Assembly: GCA_042096095.1 (NCBI GenBank)
Contig: JBELME010000276.1
Coordinates: 1-5,521, forward strand
DNA length: 5,521 nt
Direction of reading: 5' to 3'
DNA from: Enterovibrio sp042096095
GTDB taxonomy: Bacteria > Pseudomonadota > Gammaproteobacteria > Enterobacterales > Vibrionaceae
Below, piece by piece: positions 1 through 5,392 of this stretch. The stretch's first letter is position 1. Each line of letters starts with the position of its first letter. Made by a program: the position numbers and the translations under genes. Under the pieces are notes generated by a model. That model was not told where the DNA came from, did not search any database, and saw nothing but the letters and a program-made list of their open reading frames with translations.

Positions 1-1
1 T

Positions 2-325
2 GATACGTGGGTGAAAGCGAACGTGGAAAGTGCTTATCACCCATCCTGCACCTGCAAGATGGGCGCAGATAGCGATCCGCTTGCTGTTTTGGACGAAAAA
101 CTCCGCGTGCGCGGTATTGAAAACCTTCGCGTCGTGGACTCTTCAGTTTTCCCGACCATCACGAACGGCAACCTTAATGGCCCAACCATTATGGTGGCAG
201 AACGTGCATCAGACATCATTTTGAATGATGACACCTTGTCACCAGCAGATGTGTCGGTGTGGCAAGACCCGAATTGGCAAACCAAGCAGCGCCTTTTTCC
301 GCTCGATGAGCGAGAAGAGAATTGA
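2..325 (+). CDS. betA: Choline dehydrogenase BetA, C-terminal part (5' end outside window)
   Basis: This is the C-terminal ~107 residues of a GMC-family FAD-dependent oxidoreductase; the reading frame enters from the left edge at base 2, and the GTG at base 11 is an internal codon. The sequence shows the GMC C-terminal signature: HPSCTCKMG (His codon at 38-40, the expected active-site base), then LRVRGIENLRVVDSSVFP and the NGNLNGPT segment (codons near 164-187) carrying the second conserved Asn, followed by MVAERASD, which closes the FAD domain. The CTCKMG form matches BetA rather than other GMC alcohol dehydrogenases. BetA oxidises choline to betaine aldehyde in glycine betaine synthesis, associated with the inner membrane. 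The choline transporter genes immediately downstream support the identification. The stop is TGA at 323-325. No frameshift is seen in the visible part. Confidence 0.93.
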   Translation, partial: DTWVKANVESAYHPSCTCKMGADSDPLAVLDEKLRVRGIENLRVVDSSVFPTITNGNLNGPTIMVAERASDIILNDDTLSPADVSVWQDPNWQTKQRLFPLDEREEN

Positions 326-341
326 GCCTGATTGAGTTAAT

Positions 342-354
342 GACTCACTGAGTC
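342..354. repeat. 13-base perfect palindrome in betA-choX gap
   Basis: GACTCA, one central C, then TGAGTC form a perfect 6+1+6 inverted repeat 17 bases after the betA stop. An overlapping shorter inverted pair, GAGT (334-337) and ACTC (343-346), sits on its left side. It is too short and too tight to be a terminator and has no U-tract. It could be a protein-binding dyad or chance; no family is recognised. Confidence 0.4.
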
Positions 355-417
355 GATGTAAATCCCGATGAACGAAGCATAAGAATAAGAGAACACCTGT
401 AAACGTCAGTAAAAGGA

Positions 418-447
418 GTGGGTGCAGCAATGATGCTGCATCCTCAC
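418..447 (+). promoter_or_regulatory. Stem-loop in choX leader
   Basis: TGCAGCA (423-429) pairs perfectly with TGCTGCA (434-440) around the tetraloop ATGA. The stem can extend through GG/CC and GTG/CAC (418-422 with 442-447) past two single-base bulges. The sequence that follows is A-rich, not U-rich, so it is not an intrinsic terminator. It lies 24 bases before the chosen choX start, leaving the Shine-Dalgarno at 461-467 free. By analogy with hairpins between genes of other transporter operons, it could protect the downstream choX message from 3'-5' decay or mark an mRNA processing point; that role is inferred. Confidence 0.6.
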
Positions 448-471
448 ACTCAAAAAAGGAAAAGGAACGTA

Positions 472-1425
472 ATGATGGATAACAAACAGACCAAACGACT
501 CACAGGGCTGAGCCTTGCACTGGCCGCCACTATGGCTGCGGCACCTGCCATGGCGAACCAATGCGATGTTGTGCGTTTTTCTGATGTAGGTTGGACTGAC
601 ATTACTGCTACCACAGCGGCGACAACGTTTGTACTGCAAGGTATGGGATACAAGACCGACATTCAGTTGCTCTCAGTCCCTGTTACCTATACCTCGCTGG
701 CAAACGGTGACATCGACGTTTTTCTTGGCAACTGGATGCCAACCATGGAAGGCGACATTGCGAAATACCGCGATGCGGGCACGGTTGAAACCGTGAACAT
801 GAACCTTGAAGGCGCAAAATACACCCTCGCGGTTCCTAAGTATGCGTTTGAAGGGGGCGTGCAAAGCTTTGACGATATCTCCAAGCATGAAGACAAATTC
901 AAAGGCCGTATTTATGGTATTGAGCCGGGTAACGACGGTAACCGTCTGATCCAAGACATGATCGATTCCGATGCCTTTGGCTTGAAAGGGTTCGATCTGG
1001 TTGAGTCGAGTGAAGCGGGCATGTTATCGCAAGTGAAACGCGCTGTGCGTCGTGACCAATGGATTGTATTTCTTGGCTGGGCACCACACCCAATGAACAG
1101 TAATTTCGAGTTGGAATATCTGGCGGGTGGTGATGATTACTTTGGCCCGAACTATGGCGGTGCCAATGTCTTTACCAATGTGCGTAAAAACTACCTCAGT
1201 GAATGTCCGAATATCGGCAAACTGCTCACCAATCAAAAGTTCTCGTTGGCGATGGAAAACGACATCATGAACGGCATTTTGAATGATGGGGACAAGCCTG
1301 AAGTTGCTGCGCAAGAATGGCTACAAGCGAATCCAGACGTGCTGAATGCATGGCTAGACGGTGTTAAAACTGCAGATGGCAAAGACGCGCTAGCTGTCGT
1401 TAAAGCACATTTAGATATCCAGTAA
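472..1425 (+). CDS. choX: Choline ABC transporter, periplasmic choline-binding protein ChoX (ProX)
   Basis: A 317-residue periplasmic solute-binding protein of the glycine betaine/choline family. The start at ATG 472 is chosen because AAAGGAA lies 5 bases before it and it gives a normal Sec signal peptide: KQTKR, a hydrophobic core (LSLALAATMAAA), and cleavage after A-M-A (residue 28). In-frame upstream starts at 418 (GTG) and 430 (ATG) would give a long charged leader and overlap a hairpin. Ligand-site residues are all visible: W41 and D43 (GWTD), W88 (GNWMP), Y117, N154 (GNDGN) and W203 (LGWAPHP). They sit at a constant offset of two from the aromatic box and contacts I recall for Sinorhizobium meliloti ChoX (W43, D45, W90, Y119, N156, W205). 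The only two cysteines, C31 and C245, fit a disulfide. It delivers choline to ChoW-ChoV; Vibrio annotations usually call it proX. Confidence 0.95.
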   Translation: MMDNKQTKRLTGLSLALAATMAAAPAMANQCDVVRFSDVGWTDITATTAATTFVLQGMGYKTDIQLLSVPVTYTSLANGDIDVFLGNWMPTMEGDIAKYRDAGTVETVNMNLEGAKYTLAVPKYAFEGGVQSFDDISKHEDKFKGRIYGIEPGNDGNRLIQDMIDSDAFGLKGFDLVESSEAGMLSQVKRAVRRDQWIVFLGWAPHPMNSNFELEYLAGGDDYFGPNYGGANVFTNVRKNYLSECPNIGKLLTNQKFSLAMENDIMNGILNDGDKPEVAAQEWLQANPDVLNAWLDGVKTADGKDALAVVKAHLDIQ

Positions 1426-1438
1426 TCATCGTTGTGTG

Positions 1439-1462
1439 TCCCGTCCGCAGTGAGTGACGGGA
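1439..1462 (+). promoter_or_regulatory. Stem-loop just after choX
   Basis: TCCCGTC (1439-1445) and GACGGGA (1456-1462) form a 7-base-pair, GC-rich stem with a 10-base loop, starting 13 bases after the choX stop. What follows is ACCTAGGG, with no U-tract, so it does not look like an intrinsic terminator. A hairpin at this place fits protection of the choX 3' end, which would make more binding protein than permease; this is inferred from position. Confidence 0.6.
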
Positions 1463-1468
1463 ACCTAG

Positions 1469-1511
1469 GGTGGGCGGCGCATTGGCCTTTGGTTGCGTCG
1501 TCTCCCACACC
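1469..1511 (+). promoter_or_regulatory. Second, bulged stem-loop before choW
   Basis: GGCGCA (1476-1481) pairs with TGCGTC (1494-1499), including one G-U pair. An outer helix forms from GGTGGG (1469-1474) and CCCA/CC within 1504-1511 with a two-base bulge. The structure ends 12 bases before the choW Shine-Dalgarno GGAG at 1524-1527, so it could influence choW translation or transcript stability. It is imperfect and has a large internal asymmetry, so it is less certain than the hairpin preceding it. Confidence 0.4.
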
Positions 1512-1532
1512 ATGATGGATTTTGGAGTACAC

Positions 1533-2381
1533 ATGAACTGGATTACAGATAATAAAATTCCACTCGGCGATTACATGGAAACCGGTGTGGATTGGCTAAC
1601 GTACAACGCCTCTGGCTTTTTCGACGCACTCTCTGTGTCGCTAGAATGGTTGATTCTTTCCCTTGTCGACGTCATGCAGTGGTTTCCCCCTTATGTGCCG
1701 ATTGCACTGACCGCCGCCATTGCGTGGTTACTTCACCGCAGCGTGCCATTGGTCGCTTTCGTTGTGGTCGCACTCCTGTTGATTTTGAATCTAGGCTATT
1801 GGCAGGAAATGATAGAAACGTTCGTGCTGGTTCTGACCGCCACGTCACTCTCTGTCGCTGTGGGTGTGCCCCTTGGCATATTGGCTGCGCACCGTCCTTG
1901 GCTGTATACCTTCATGCGGCCCGTGTTGGATTTGATGCAAACCATCCCAACGTTTGTTTATCTGATCCCGACCTTGGTGTTATTCGGTCTCGGCGTCGTG
2001 CCGGGGTTGATTTCGACGATCATTTTTGCGATTGCCGCGCCGATTCGCCTGACGTACTTAGGCATTCGCAGCGTACCTGAAGAATTGATTGAAGCGGGGA
2101 AAGCGTTCGGTGCCACCCCGTCAAAATTGCTTTATAAAGTGGAACTTCCTGCCGCCATGCCAAGCATCATGGCGGGGATCACCCAGTGCATCATGCTGTC
2201 ACTGTCCATGGTAGTTATCGCCGCACTTGTGGGGGCCGATGGTTTAGGTAAGCCCGTGATTCGCGCGCTTAACACGGTGAACATTTCACAAGGTTTTGAA
2301 GCGGGTCTGGCGATTGTCTTGGTGGCGATTATCCTCGACCGTTTGTGTAAAGCACCGGCATCTCAAAACAAGGAAGGCTAA
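1533..2381 (+). CDS. choW: Choline ABC transporter, inner-membrane permease ChoW (ProW)
   Basis: A 282-residue permease of the binding-protein-dependent transport family (ProW/OpuAB type). ATG 1533 is chosen because GGAG at 1524-1527 lies 5 bases upstream and MNWITDNKIPLGDYMETGVDW is the usual ChoW-type beginning; upstream GTG 1470 and ATG 1512 lack such a site. A soluble N-terminal stretch is followed by about six to seven hydrophobic segments (roughly residues 34-50, 53-68, 72-88, 95-118, 140-155, 157-175, 218-236 and 256-270, some of which may be merged). The EAA coupling loop is clear at about residues 184-210: EELIEAGKAFGA, then VELPAAMPSI, the site that docks on the ATPase. It forms the choline channel with ChoV, fed by ChoX. 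Its stop TAA is separated from the choV ATG by two bases, implying coupled translation. Confidence 0.94.
   Translation: MNWITDNKIPLGDYMETGVDWLTYNASGFFDALSVSLEWLILSLVDVMQWFPPYVPIALTAAIAWLLHRSVPLVAFVVVALLLILNLGYWQEMIETFVLVLTATSLSVAVGVPLGILAAHRPWLYTFMRPVLDLMQTIPTFVYLIPTLVLFGLGVVPGLISTIIFAIAAPIRLTYLGIRSVPEELIEAGKAFGATPSKLLYKVELPAAMPSIMAGITQCIMLSLSMVVIAALVGADGLGKPVIRALNTVNISQGFEAGLAIVLVAIILDRLCKAPASQNKEG
2371..2377 (+). promoter_or_regulatory. choV ribosome binding site inside choW
   Basis: AGGAAGG, preceded by A, lies 6 bases before the choV ATG at 2384 and is contained in the last codons of choW (the K-E-G tail). The C-terminal residues of ChoW are therefore constrained by the choV Shine-Dalgarno, and the two genes are likely translationally coupled. 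Confidence 0.8.
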
Positions 2382-2383
2382 CC

Positions 2384-3574
2384 ATGAATGCACTTACGAT
2401 TAAAAACCTCGATGTGGTTTTCGGGCAATCTTTGGAGAAAAGTCTCGCCTTGTTGGATGAGGGGAAAACCCGTCAGGAAATCCAAGAGGCCACGGGCGAT
2501 GTTGTCGGCGTTCACAATGCCTCGCTCACCGTTGAAAAGGGCGAGATCTGCGTGTTGATGGGCTTGTCCGGTTCGGGGAAATCGAGCTTGTTACGTGCCG
2601 TGAACGGGCTTAACCCCGTAACGCGTGGCTCGCTTGGAGTGAACCTCGGTGATGAAGTCGTGAACCTTGCAGGCATTGATGAGAAATCGTTGCGTGATTT
2701 GCGTTCACACCGTATCTCCATGGTGTTTCAGAAGTTCGCGCTAATGCCGTGGTTAAGCGTGGTAGATAACGTCGCCTTTGGCCTTGAAATGCAAGGCATG
2801 GGGAAAGCAGAACGACGCAAACACGCAGAAGACAAGCTGGAACTGGTTGGACTGAGTGAGTGGAAAGACAAATTCCCGCATGAGCTTTCTGGTGGCATGC
2901 AGCAGCGAGTGGGTTTGGCGCGTGCCTTCACCATGGACAGCGATATTCTGCTGATGGATGAACCGTTTTCGGCGCTGGACCCTCTGATTCGAAATCAGCT
3001 CCAAGATGAGCTGATTGAGCTTCAACGCAAGCTCAACAAAACCATTGTTTTCGTCAGCCACGATTTAGACGAAGCGCTGAAAATTGGGACAAACATTGCC
3101 ATCATGGAATCGGGCAAGATCATTCAACATGGTAAGCCGGAAGACATCGTGCTTCGTCCTGAAAATCAGTATGTGGAAGATTTCGTCGCACACACTAATC
3201 CACTAAACGTGCTTCGTGGTCGCTCACTCATGACATCGTTCAGCGACCTTACCCGCGTTGGTGACACCTTAGTGTTAAAGCGTCATGAACAGACAGTGTT
3301 GATCACAGATGAGCAAGGACTGGTGGTTCGTGCCCAACGCCAAGAGCAAGCATTGCCGATGGTGAAGTGGAGCAAAGGCGACAGCATCGAGGCTTTGGCA
3401 GTGGATTCGGTAGTGACCGTGTCAGCGGATATCTCGATGCGCCATGCGCTCGAAATTCGCTATCAAACGGGTCAGCCAGTGTTGTTGAGTGAAAATGAGA
3501 AGGTTATTGGCGTGCTGTGTGATAATGACTTTTATCATGCGTTGCTGGGGAAACACTTCTCGCAAGCAGCATAG
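2384..3574 (+). CDS. choV: Choline ABC transporter, ATP-binding protein ChoV (ProV)
   Basis: A 396-residue ABC ATPase of the glycine betaine/choline (ProV/OpuAA) type. Motifs in order: Walker A GLSGSGKS (residues 60-67), Q-loop Q116 in VFQKFALMPW, ABC signature LSGGMQQR (168-175), Walker B ILLMDE (188-193) with catalytic E193, D-loop SALD (196-199), and switch histidine H226 in VSHDLDEA. The N-terminal segment LALLDEGKTRQEI before the nucleotide-binding core is typical of this subfamily. After about residue 275 comes a regulatory tail; the last ~55 residues (QPVLLSENEKVIGVLCDNDF) look like the second half of a CBS domain, while the first half is degenerate. In OpuA-type transporters CBS domains tune activity to ionic strength; whether this tail does so is unknown. 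It powers uptake through ChoW and ends the + strand operon, followed by a terminator. Confidence 0.94.
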   Translation: MNALTIKNLDVVFGQSLEKSLALLDEGKTRQEIQEATGDVVGVHNASLTVEKGEICVLMGLSGSGKSSLLRAVNGLNPVTRGSLGVNLGDEVVNLAGIDEKSLRDLRSHRISMVFQKFALMPWLSVVDNVAFGLEMQGMGKAERRKHAEDKLELVGLSEWKDKFPHELSGGMQQRVGLARAFTMDSDILLMDEPFSALDPLIRNQLQDELIELQRKLNKTIVFVSHDLDEALKIGTNIAIMESGKIIQHGKPEDIVLRPENQYVEDFVAHTNPLNVLRGRSLMTSFSDLTRVGDTLVLKRHEQTVLITDEQGLVVRAQRQEQALPMVKWSKGDSIEALAVDSVVTVSADISMRHALEIRYQTGQPVLLSENEKVIGVLCDNDFYHALLGKHFSQAA

Positions 3575-3594
3575 ATATTGACGATTGAATGCGC

Positions 3595-3606
3595 TTTTTC
3601 GAAAAA
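3595..3606. repeat. TTTTTCGAAAAA palindrome after choV
   Basis: A perfect 12-base palindrome flanked by GCG (3591-3593) and CGC (3607-3609), so the inverted repeat extends to nearly 19 bases with one unpaired C. It lies between the choV stop and the main terminator hairpin. As an RNA its AU-rich core would be weak; it may be an accessory part of the termination region or chance. Confidence 0.35.
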
Positions 3607-3611
3607 CGCAC

Positions 3612-3640
3612 AAAAAAGGCACCTTTTCGGTGCCTTTGTC
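3612..3640. terminator. Intrinsic terminator between convergent genes, strongest on - strand
   Basis: AAAGGCACC (3615-3623) and GGTGCCTTT (3629-3637) form a perfect 9-base-pair stem with a 5-base loop. On the - strand the stem is followed directly by a run of six T (complement of 3612-3617), the textbook form, placed right after the stop of the SEC-C gene. On the + strand the tail is only TTTGTC, so termination of choV transcription here is probable but weaker. The 71-base gap between convergent genes fits a shared terminator. Confidence 0.85.
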
Positions 3641-3645
3641 AGTTG

Positions 3646-3981
3646 TTACTTACCGCAACATTTCTTGTATTTCTTTTCGCTTCCGCACGAACATGGGTCG
3701 TTACGGTTTGGCGTTTTCTCAAACGTGGTGGTTTGCGGTTTCGCCATGTAGGTTTCAAGCTCAGTGATGTCTTCTGATTTTTCAGCATCAACAACAATGT
3801 TGGCAAATAGCTTGTTTTCAAGCGCAATCGCTTCAAGTTCGGCTTTACGTTCTTCTGTTTGAACGTTTAGCGAAAGAGGATGTTCTTCTGAACCCGGTTT
3901 TGCGCTGCGCTTGGTGTTGTAACCAAAACTTTCGTATTTTGGTTTCTTTTCAATTCTGCCTTTATAGAAAAACTTAGACAT
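3646..3981 (-). CDS. SEC-C zinc-motif protein, PBPRA1643-like family, 111 residues
   Basis: A small, highly charged, soluble protein with no signal peptide or membrane segment. The C-terminus (residues 93-111) is a SEC-C motif: RNDPCSCGSEKKYKKCC, with cysteines C97, C99, C108 and C109 in the C-x-C-x8-C-C zinc-binding pattern known from the tail of SecA, where it contacts SecB and ribosomes. The N-terminal part (KGRIEKKPKYESFGYNTKRSAKPGS) and a central helical, acidic segment (about 42-80) resemble the small SEC-C/SWIM-motif family named after PBPRA1643 of Photobacterium profundum, recalled from memory. Function of that family is not established; nucleic acid, ribosome or Sec-related binding are only possibilities. 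The ATG at 3981 has a weak site (GGA about 8 bases upstream, then an A-run). It is convergent with choV and codirectional with the LRR-kinase gene 97 bases upstream. Base composition is more AT-rich than the choline genes. Confidence 0.9.
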   Translation of the reverse strand: MSKFFYKGRIEKKPKYESFGYNTKRSAKPGSEEHPLSLNVQTEERKAELEAIALENKLFANIVVDAEKSEDITELETYMAKPQTTTFEKTPNRNDPCSCGSEKKYKKCCGK

Positions 3982-4015
3982 GGTTTTTTTCCGGGTTAGT
4001 TAAATGCGGAGTGAG

Positions 4016-4044
4016 GTTATACAGCAAAACGCCCATCTAATAAA
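4016..4044 (-). promoter_or_regulatory. Possible sigma-70 promoter of the SEC-C gene
   Basis: Reading the - strand, TATAAC (complement of 4016-4021) is a 5/6 match to the -10 element and lies 34 bases before the ATG. TTTATT (complement of 4039-4044) is 17 bases further upstream but matches the -35 consensus at only 3/6. It overlaps the terminator-like hairpin of the upstream gene. This is a plausible but weak call. Confidence 0.3.
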
Positions 4045-4070
4045 CGGAATCTATTGCTTAGACGGGCATT
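4028..4070 (-). terminator. Terminator-like hairpin after the LRR-kinase gene
   Basis: On the - strand GCCCGTCTAA (complement of 4058-4067) pairs with TTAGATGGGC (complement of 4031-4040) over ten base pairs with one G-U. Three further pairs (AAT with GTT) extend the stem, and TTTT follows. On the + strand the same stem would contain an A-C mismatch, so the structure belongs to the - strand transcript. The 17-base loop and short U-run make it a moderate terminator. It starts 9 bases after the kinase stop codon. Confidence 0.55.
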
Positions 4071-4078
4071 AGCTGTGT

Positions 4079-5323
4079 TTATCTTTGTCCAATTGCCTGT
4101 TTAAGCGCGTGAAAACGGGCGCTATCTCGATCCTCTTCTGTACATATGCTCAGCAAATCATCAATAAAGAAGTCTAACGCGCGTTGCTCGATCTGTTCGA
4201 TTTTCGCTTGCTGCTCGTCGCTTAGCATGTGGTACATGCTTGCCGCACCAAAGTCACCAAAAATGATGTTGGCATCTTCGTCATACAGGGTGTTGTGGGC
4301 ATACAAATCACCGTGACACACTTGGTTGGCATGCAGGTGCTCAAACACGTCGCGCATTTGTTTAACTATGGTATCGATGTGTCCAATTGTCAGCGTGAAG
4401 CCTGCAGGGAAGGTGTCGCGTGTGCAGGTATCAAAATTCGGTGGCAAACCGAGGTTCTTATAATGCGACGGGATCAGGTTCATGATCAGCGCAAGGAAAC
4501 CCGGCTCATTAACTTGTGCCAATGATTGAACCAGGTTCGGGTGATTCCCCACTTTCAAACAGGCGTTGAGCTCATCCTGTGGGTAGCCGTCGCTGGTGAC
4601 TTCACCTTTGAAGACTTTCACCGCAATGTCATTTTGGAAGTCTTGCTGGGCTTCGTTCCACACCGCTTTAGAGATTCCCCCTGATGCGCCTTGGCCTAAT
4701 ACGTTCTGTAGCGTGAAGCGAGAAGATGCCACATGGGGAACTGAGTCAATGCTGATGTCTGTGCGGCAGAAAGGGTTTCCAGCAAACGCAAACCACGCCA
4801 GTTTTGGCAAATCCAACAGTTGATTTGGGCATTCGGTCAGTTGATTCGCGGAAATGCGCAGAAGCTCCAGGTTTTCAAGGTGGCGCATTGTCTGCGGCAA
4901 TGAGGTTAAGCGGTTACCCGCCAGCGCGAGCTTTTGCATGCGAGGACGAAGGCCGAGTGAGTCCGGTAAGGTTTCAATACAGTTATCTGTCAGGATAAGC
5001 CAACGCAGTTTGGGGGGTAATGCATTCTCAGGAACATGCACAATCTGGTTGGCCTTAAAGCCAATCATTTCAAGTTCAGGGCAACGGCCGAGCGCTTCGG
5101 GCATGGTGTCAAAGCGGTTGTTTGAGGCAAAGAAGATTTTCAGTTTATGCAGATGTGCAATTTCAGCGGGAAGCGTGGATAACTGGTTATTTGACAGATC
5201 CAGTATCTCCAAACTGTCGGCAAGAGACAGGATTTCGAGGGGAAACTCGGTAAGGTTTTCTGACAGTGTAAGGCGCGTCACGCCTACAAGTTCGCCGGCA
5301 CGCAGCTGAGAAAGAGAATGCAA
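4079..5323 (-). CDS. Leucine-rich-repeat protein kinase (LRR + eukaryotic-like kinase fusion)
   Basis: A 414-residue soluble protein without signal peptide or membrane helix. Residues 15-188 are leucine-rich repeats of 22-23 residues; residues ~203-395 are a kinase-like domain. Kinase motifs are intact: glycine loop GQGASGG (210-216), ATP lysine K236 in IAVKVF, candidate helix-C glutamate E251, catalytic loop HGDLYAHN (D339, N344), and DFG (357-359). The loop is HGD rather than HRD, and only 55 residues follow DFG, with no APE motif, so the C-lobe is very short; ALDFFIDDLLSI may be a reduced helix F. I recall similar LRR-kinase proteins in Vibrio, Pseudomonas and relatives, without established function. 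Serine/threonine kinase activity is likely but a small-molecule kinase role is possible. The start is TTG at 5323: the frame has no ATG upstream before the stop at 5360-5362, and MHSLSQLRAGELVG resembles the family's N-terminus. TGGA 8 bases upstream is a weak ribosome site. Confidence 0.9.
   Translation of the reverse strand: MHSLSQLRAGELVGVTRLTLSENLTEFPLEILSLADSLEILDLSNNQLSTLPAEIAHLHKLKIFFASNNRFDTMPEALGRCPELEMIGFKANQIVHVPENALPPKLRWLILTDNCIETLPDSLGLRPRMQKLALAGNRLTSLPQTMRHLENLELLRISANQLTECPNQLLDLPKLAWFAFAGNPFCRTDISIDSVPHVASSRFTLQNVLGQGASGGISKAVWNEAQQDFQNDIAVKVFKGEVTSDGYPQDELNACLKVGNHPNLVQSLAQVNEPGFLALIMNLIPSHYKNLGLPPNFDTCTRDTFPAGFTLTIGHIDTIVKQMRDVFEHLHANQVCHGDLYAHNTLYDEDANIIFGDFGAASMYHMLSDEQQAKIEQIEQRALDFFIDDLLSICTEEDRDSARFHALKQAIGQR
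4760..5281 (-). repeat. Leucine-rich-repeat array within the kinase gene
   Basis: Seven full repeats plus a partial cap are visible at residues 15-37, 38-60, 61-83, 84-105, 106-128, 129-151, 152-174 and 175-188. All have 23 residues except one of 22 and the cap. Each follows LxxLxLxxNxLxxLPxxL with the asparagine and the LP step recognisable (for example LEILDLSNNQLSTLP). The LP-containing, 23-residue form is the bacterial/plant-like intracellular LRR type, usually a protein-binding solenoid. The final unit ends in AGNPFC, a common C-terminal LRR boundary, and leads directly into the kinase glycine loop. Confidence 0.92.
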
Positions 5324-5392
5324 AATGAAAATCCATAGTAGCGGTAAAACAATCGGCGCTTAGTCTACAAGAAAGTCATTCAAATCGTTAGA

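Noticed and set aside
341..347. TGACTCA as an AP-1/Gcn4-type site
   Set aside because: This is a eukaryotic motif; in a bacterial context it is coincidental and is covered by the palindrome entry.
332..362. Possible promoter for choX with TTGAGT and TGTAAA
   Set aside because: Each hexamer matches at about 4/6 and the spacer is 19 bases; this is too weak to list as a promoter.
418..471. GTG 418 or ATG 430 as the choX start
   Set aside because: They add 18 or 14 charged residues before an otherwise normal signal peptide and overlap a hairpin; ATG 472 has a well-spaced Shine-Dalgarno.
1470..1532. GTG 1470 (or ATG 1512) as the choW start
   Set aside because: The extra residues do not look like the family's N-terminus and overlap a stem-loop; GGAG sits 5 bases before ATG 1533.
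1592..2080. 162-residue open frame in another + frame inside choW
   Set aside because: Rich in Arg, Cys and His and overlapping the hydrophobic permease; a frame shadow of choW.
3585..3777. Two short + strand frames (60-62 residues) after choV
   Set aside because: They cover the terminator and run antisense to the SEC-C gene, and have no family resemblance.
4854..5309. 151-residue open frame on the + strand opposite the LRR region
   Set aside because: It is antisense to clear leucine-rich repeats, is serine/arginine-rich in the way antisense shadows are, and shows no family motif or convincing ribosome site.
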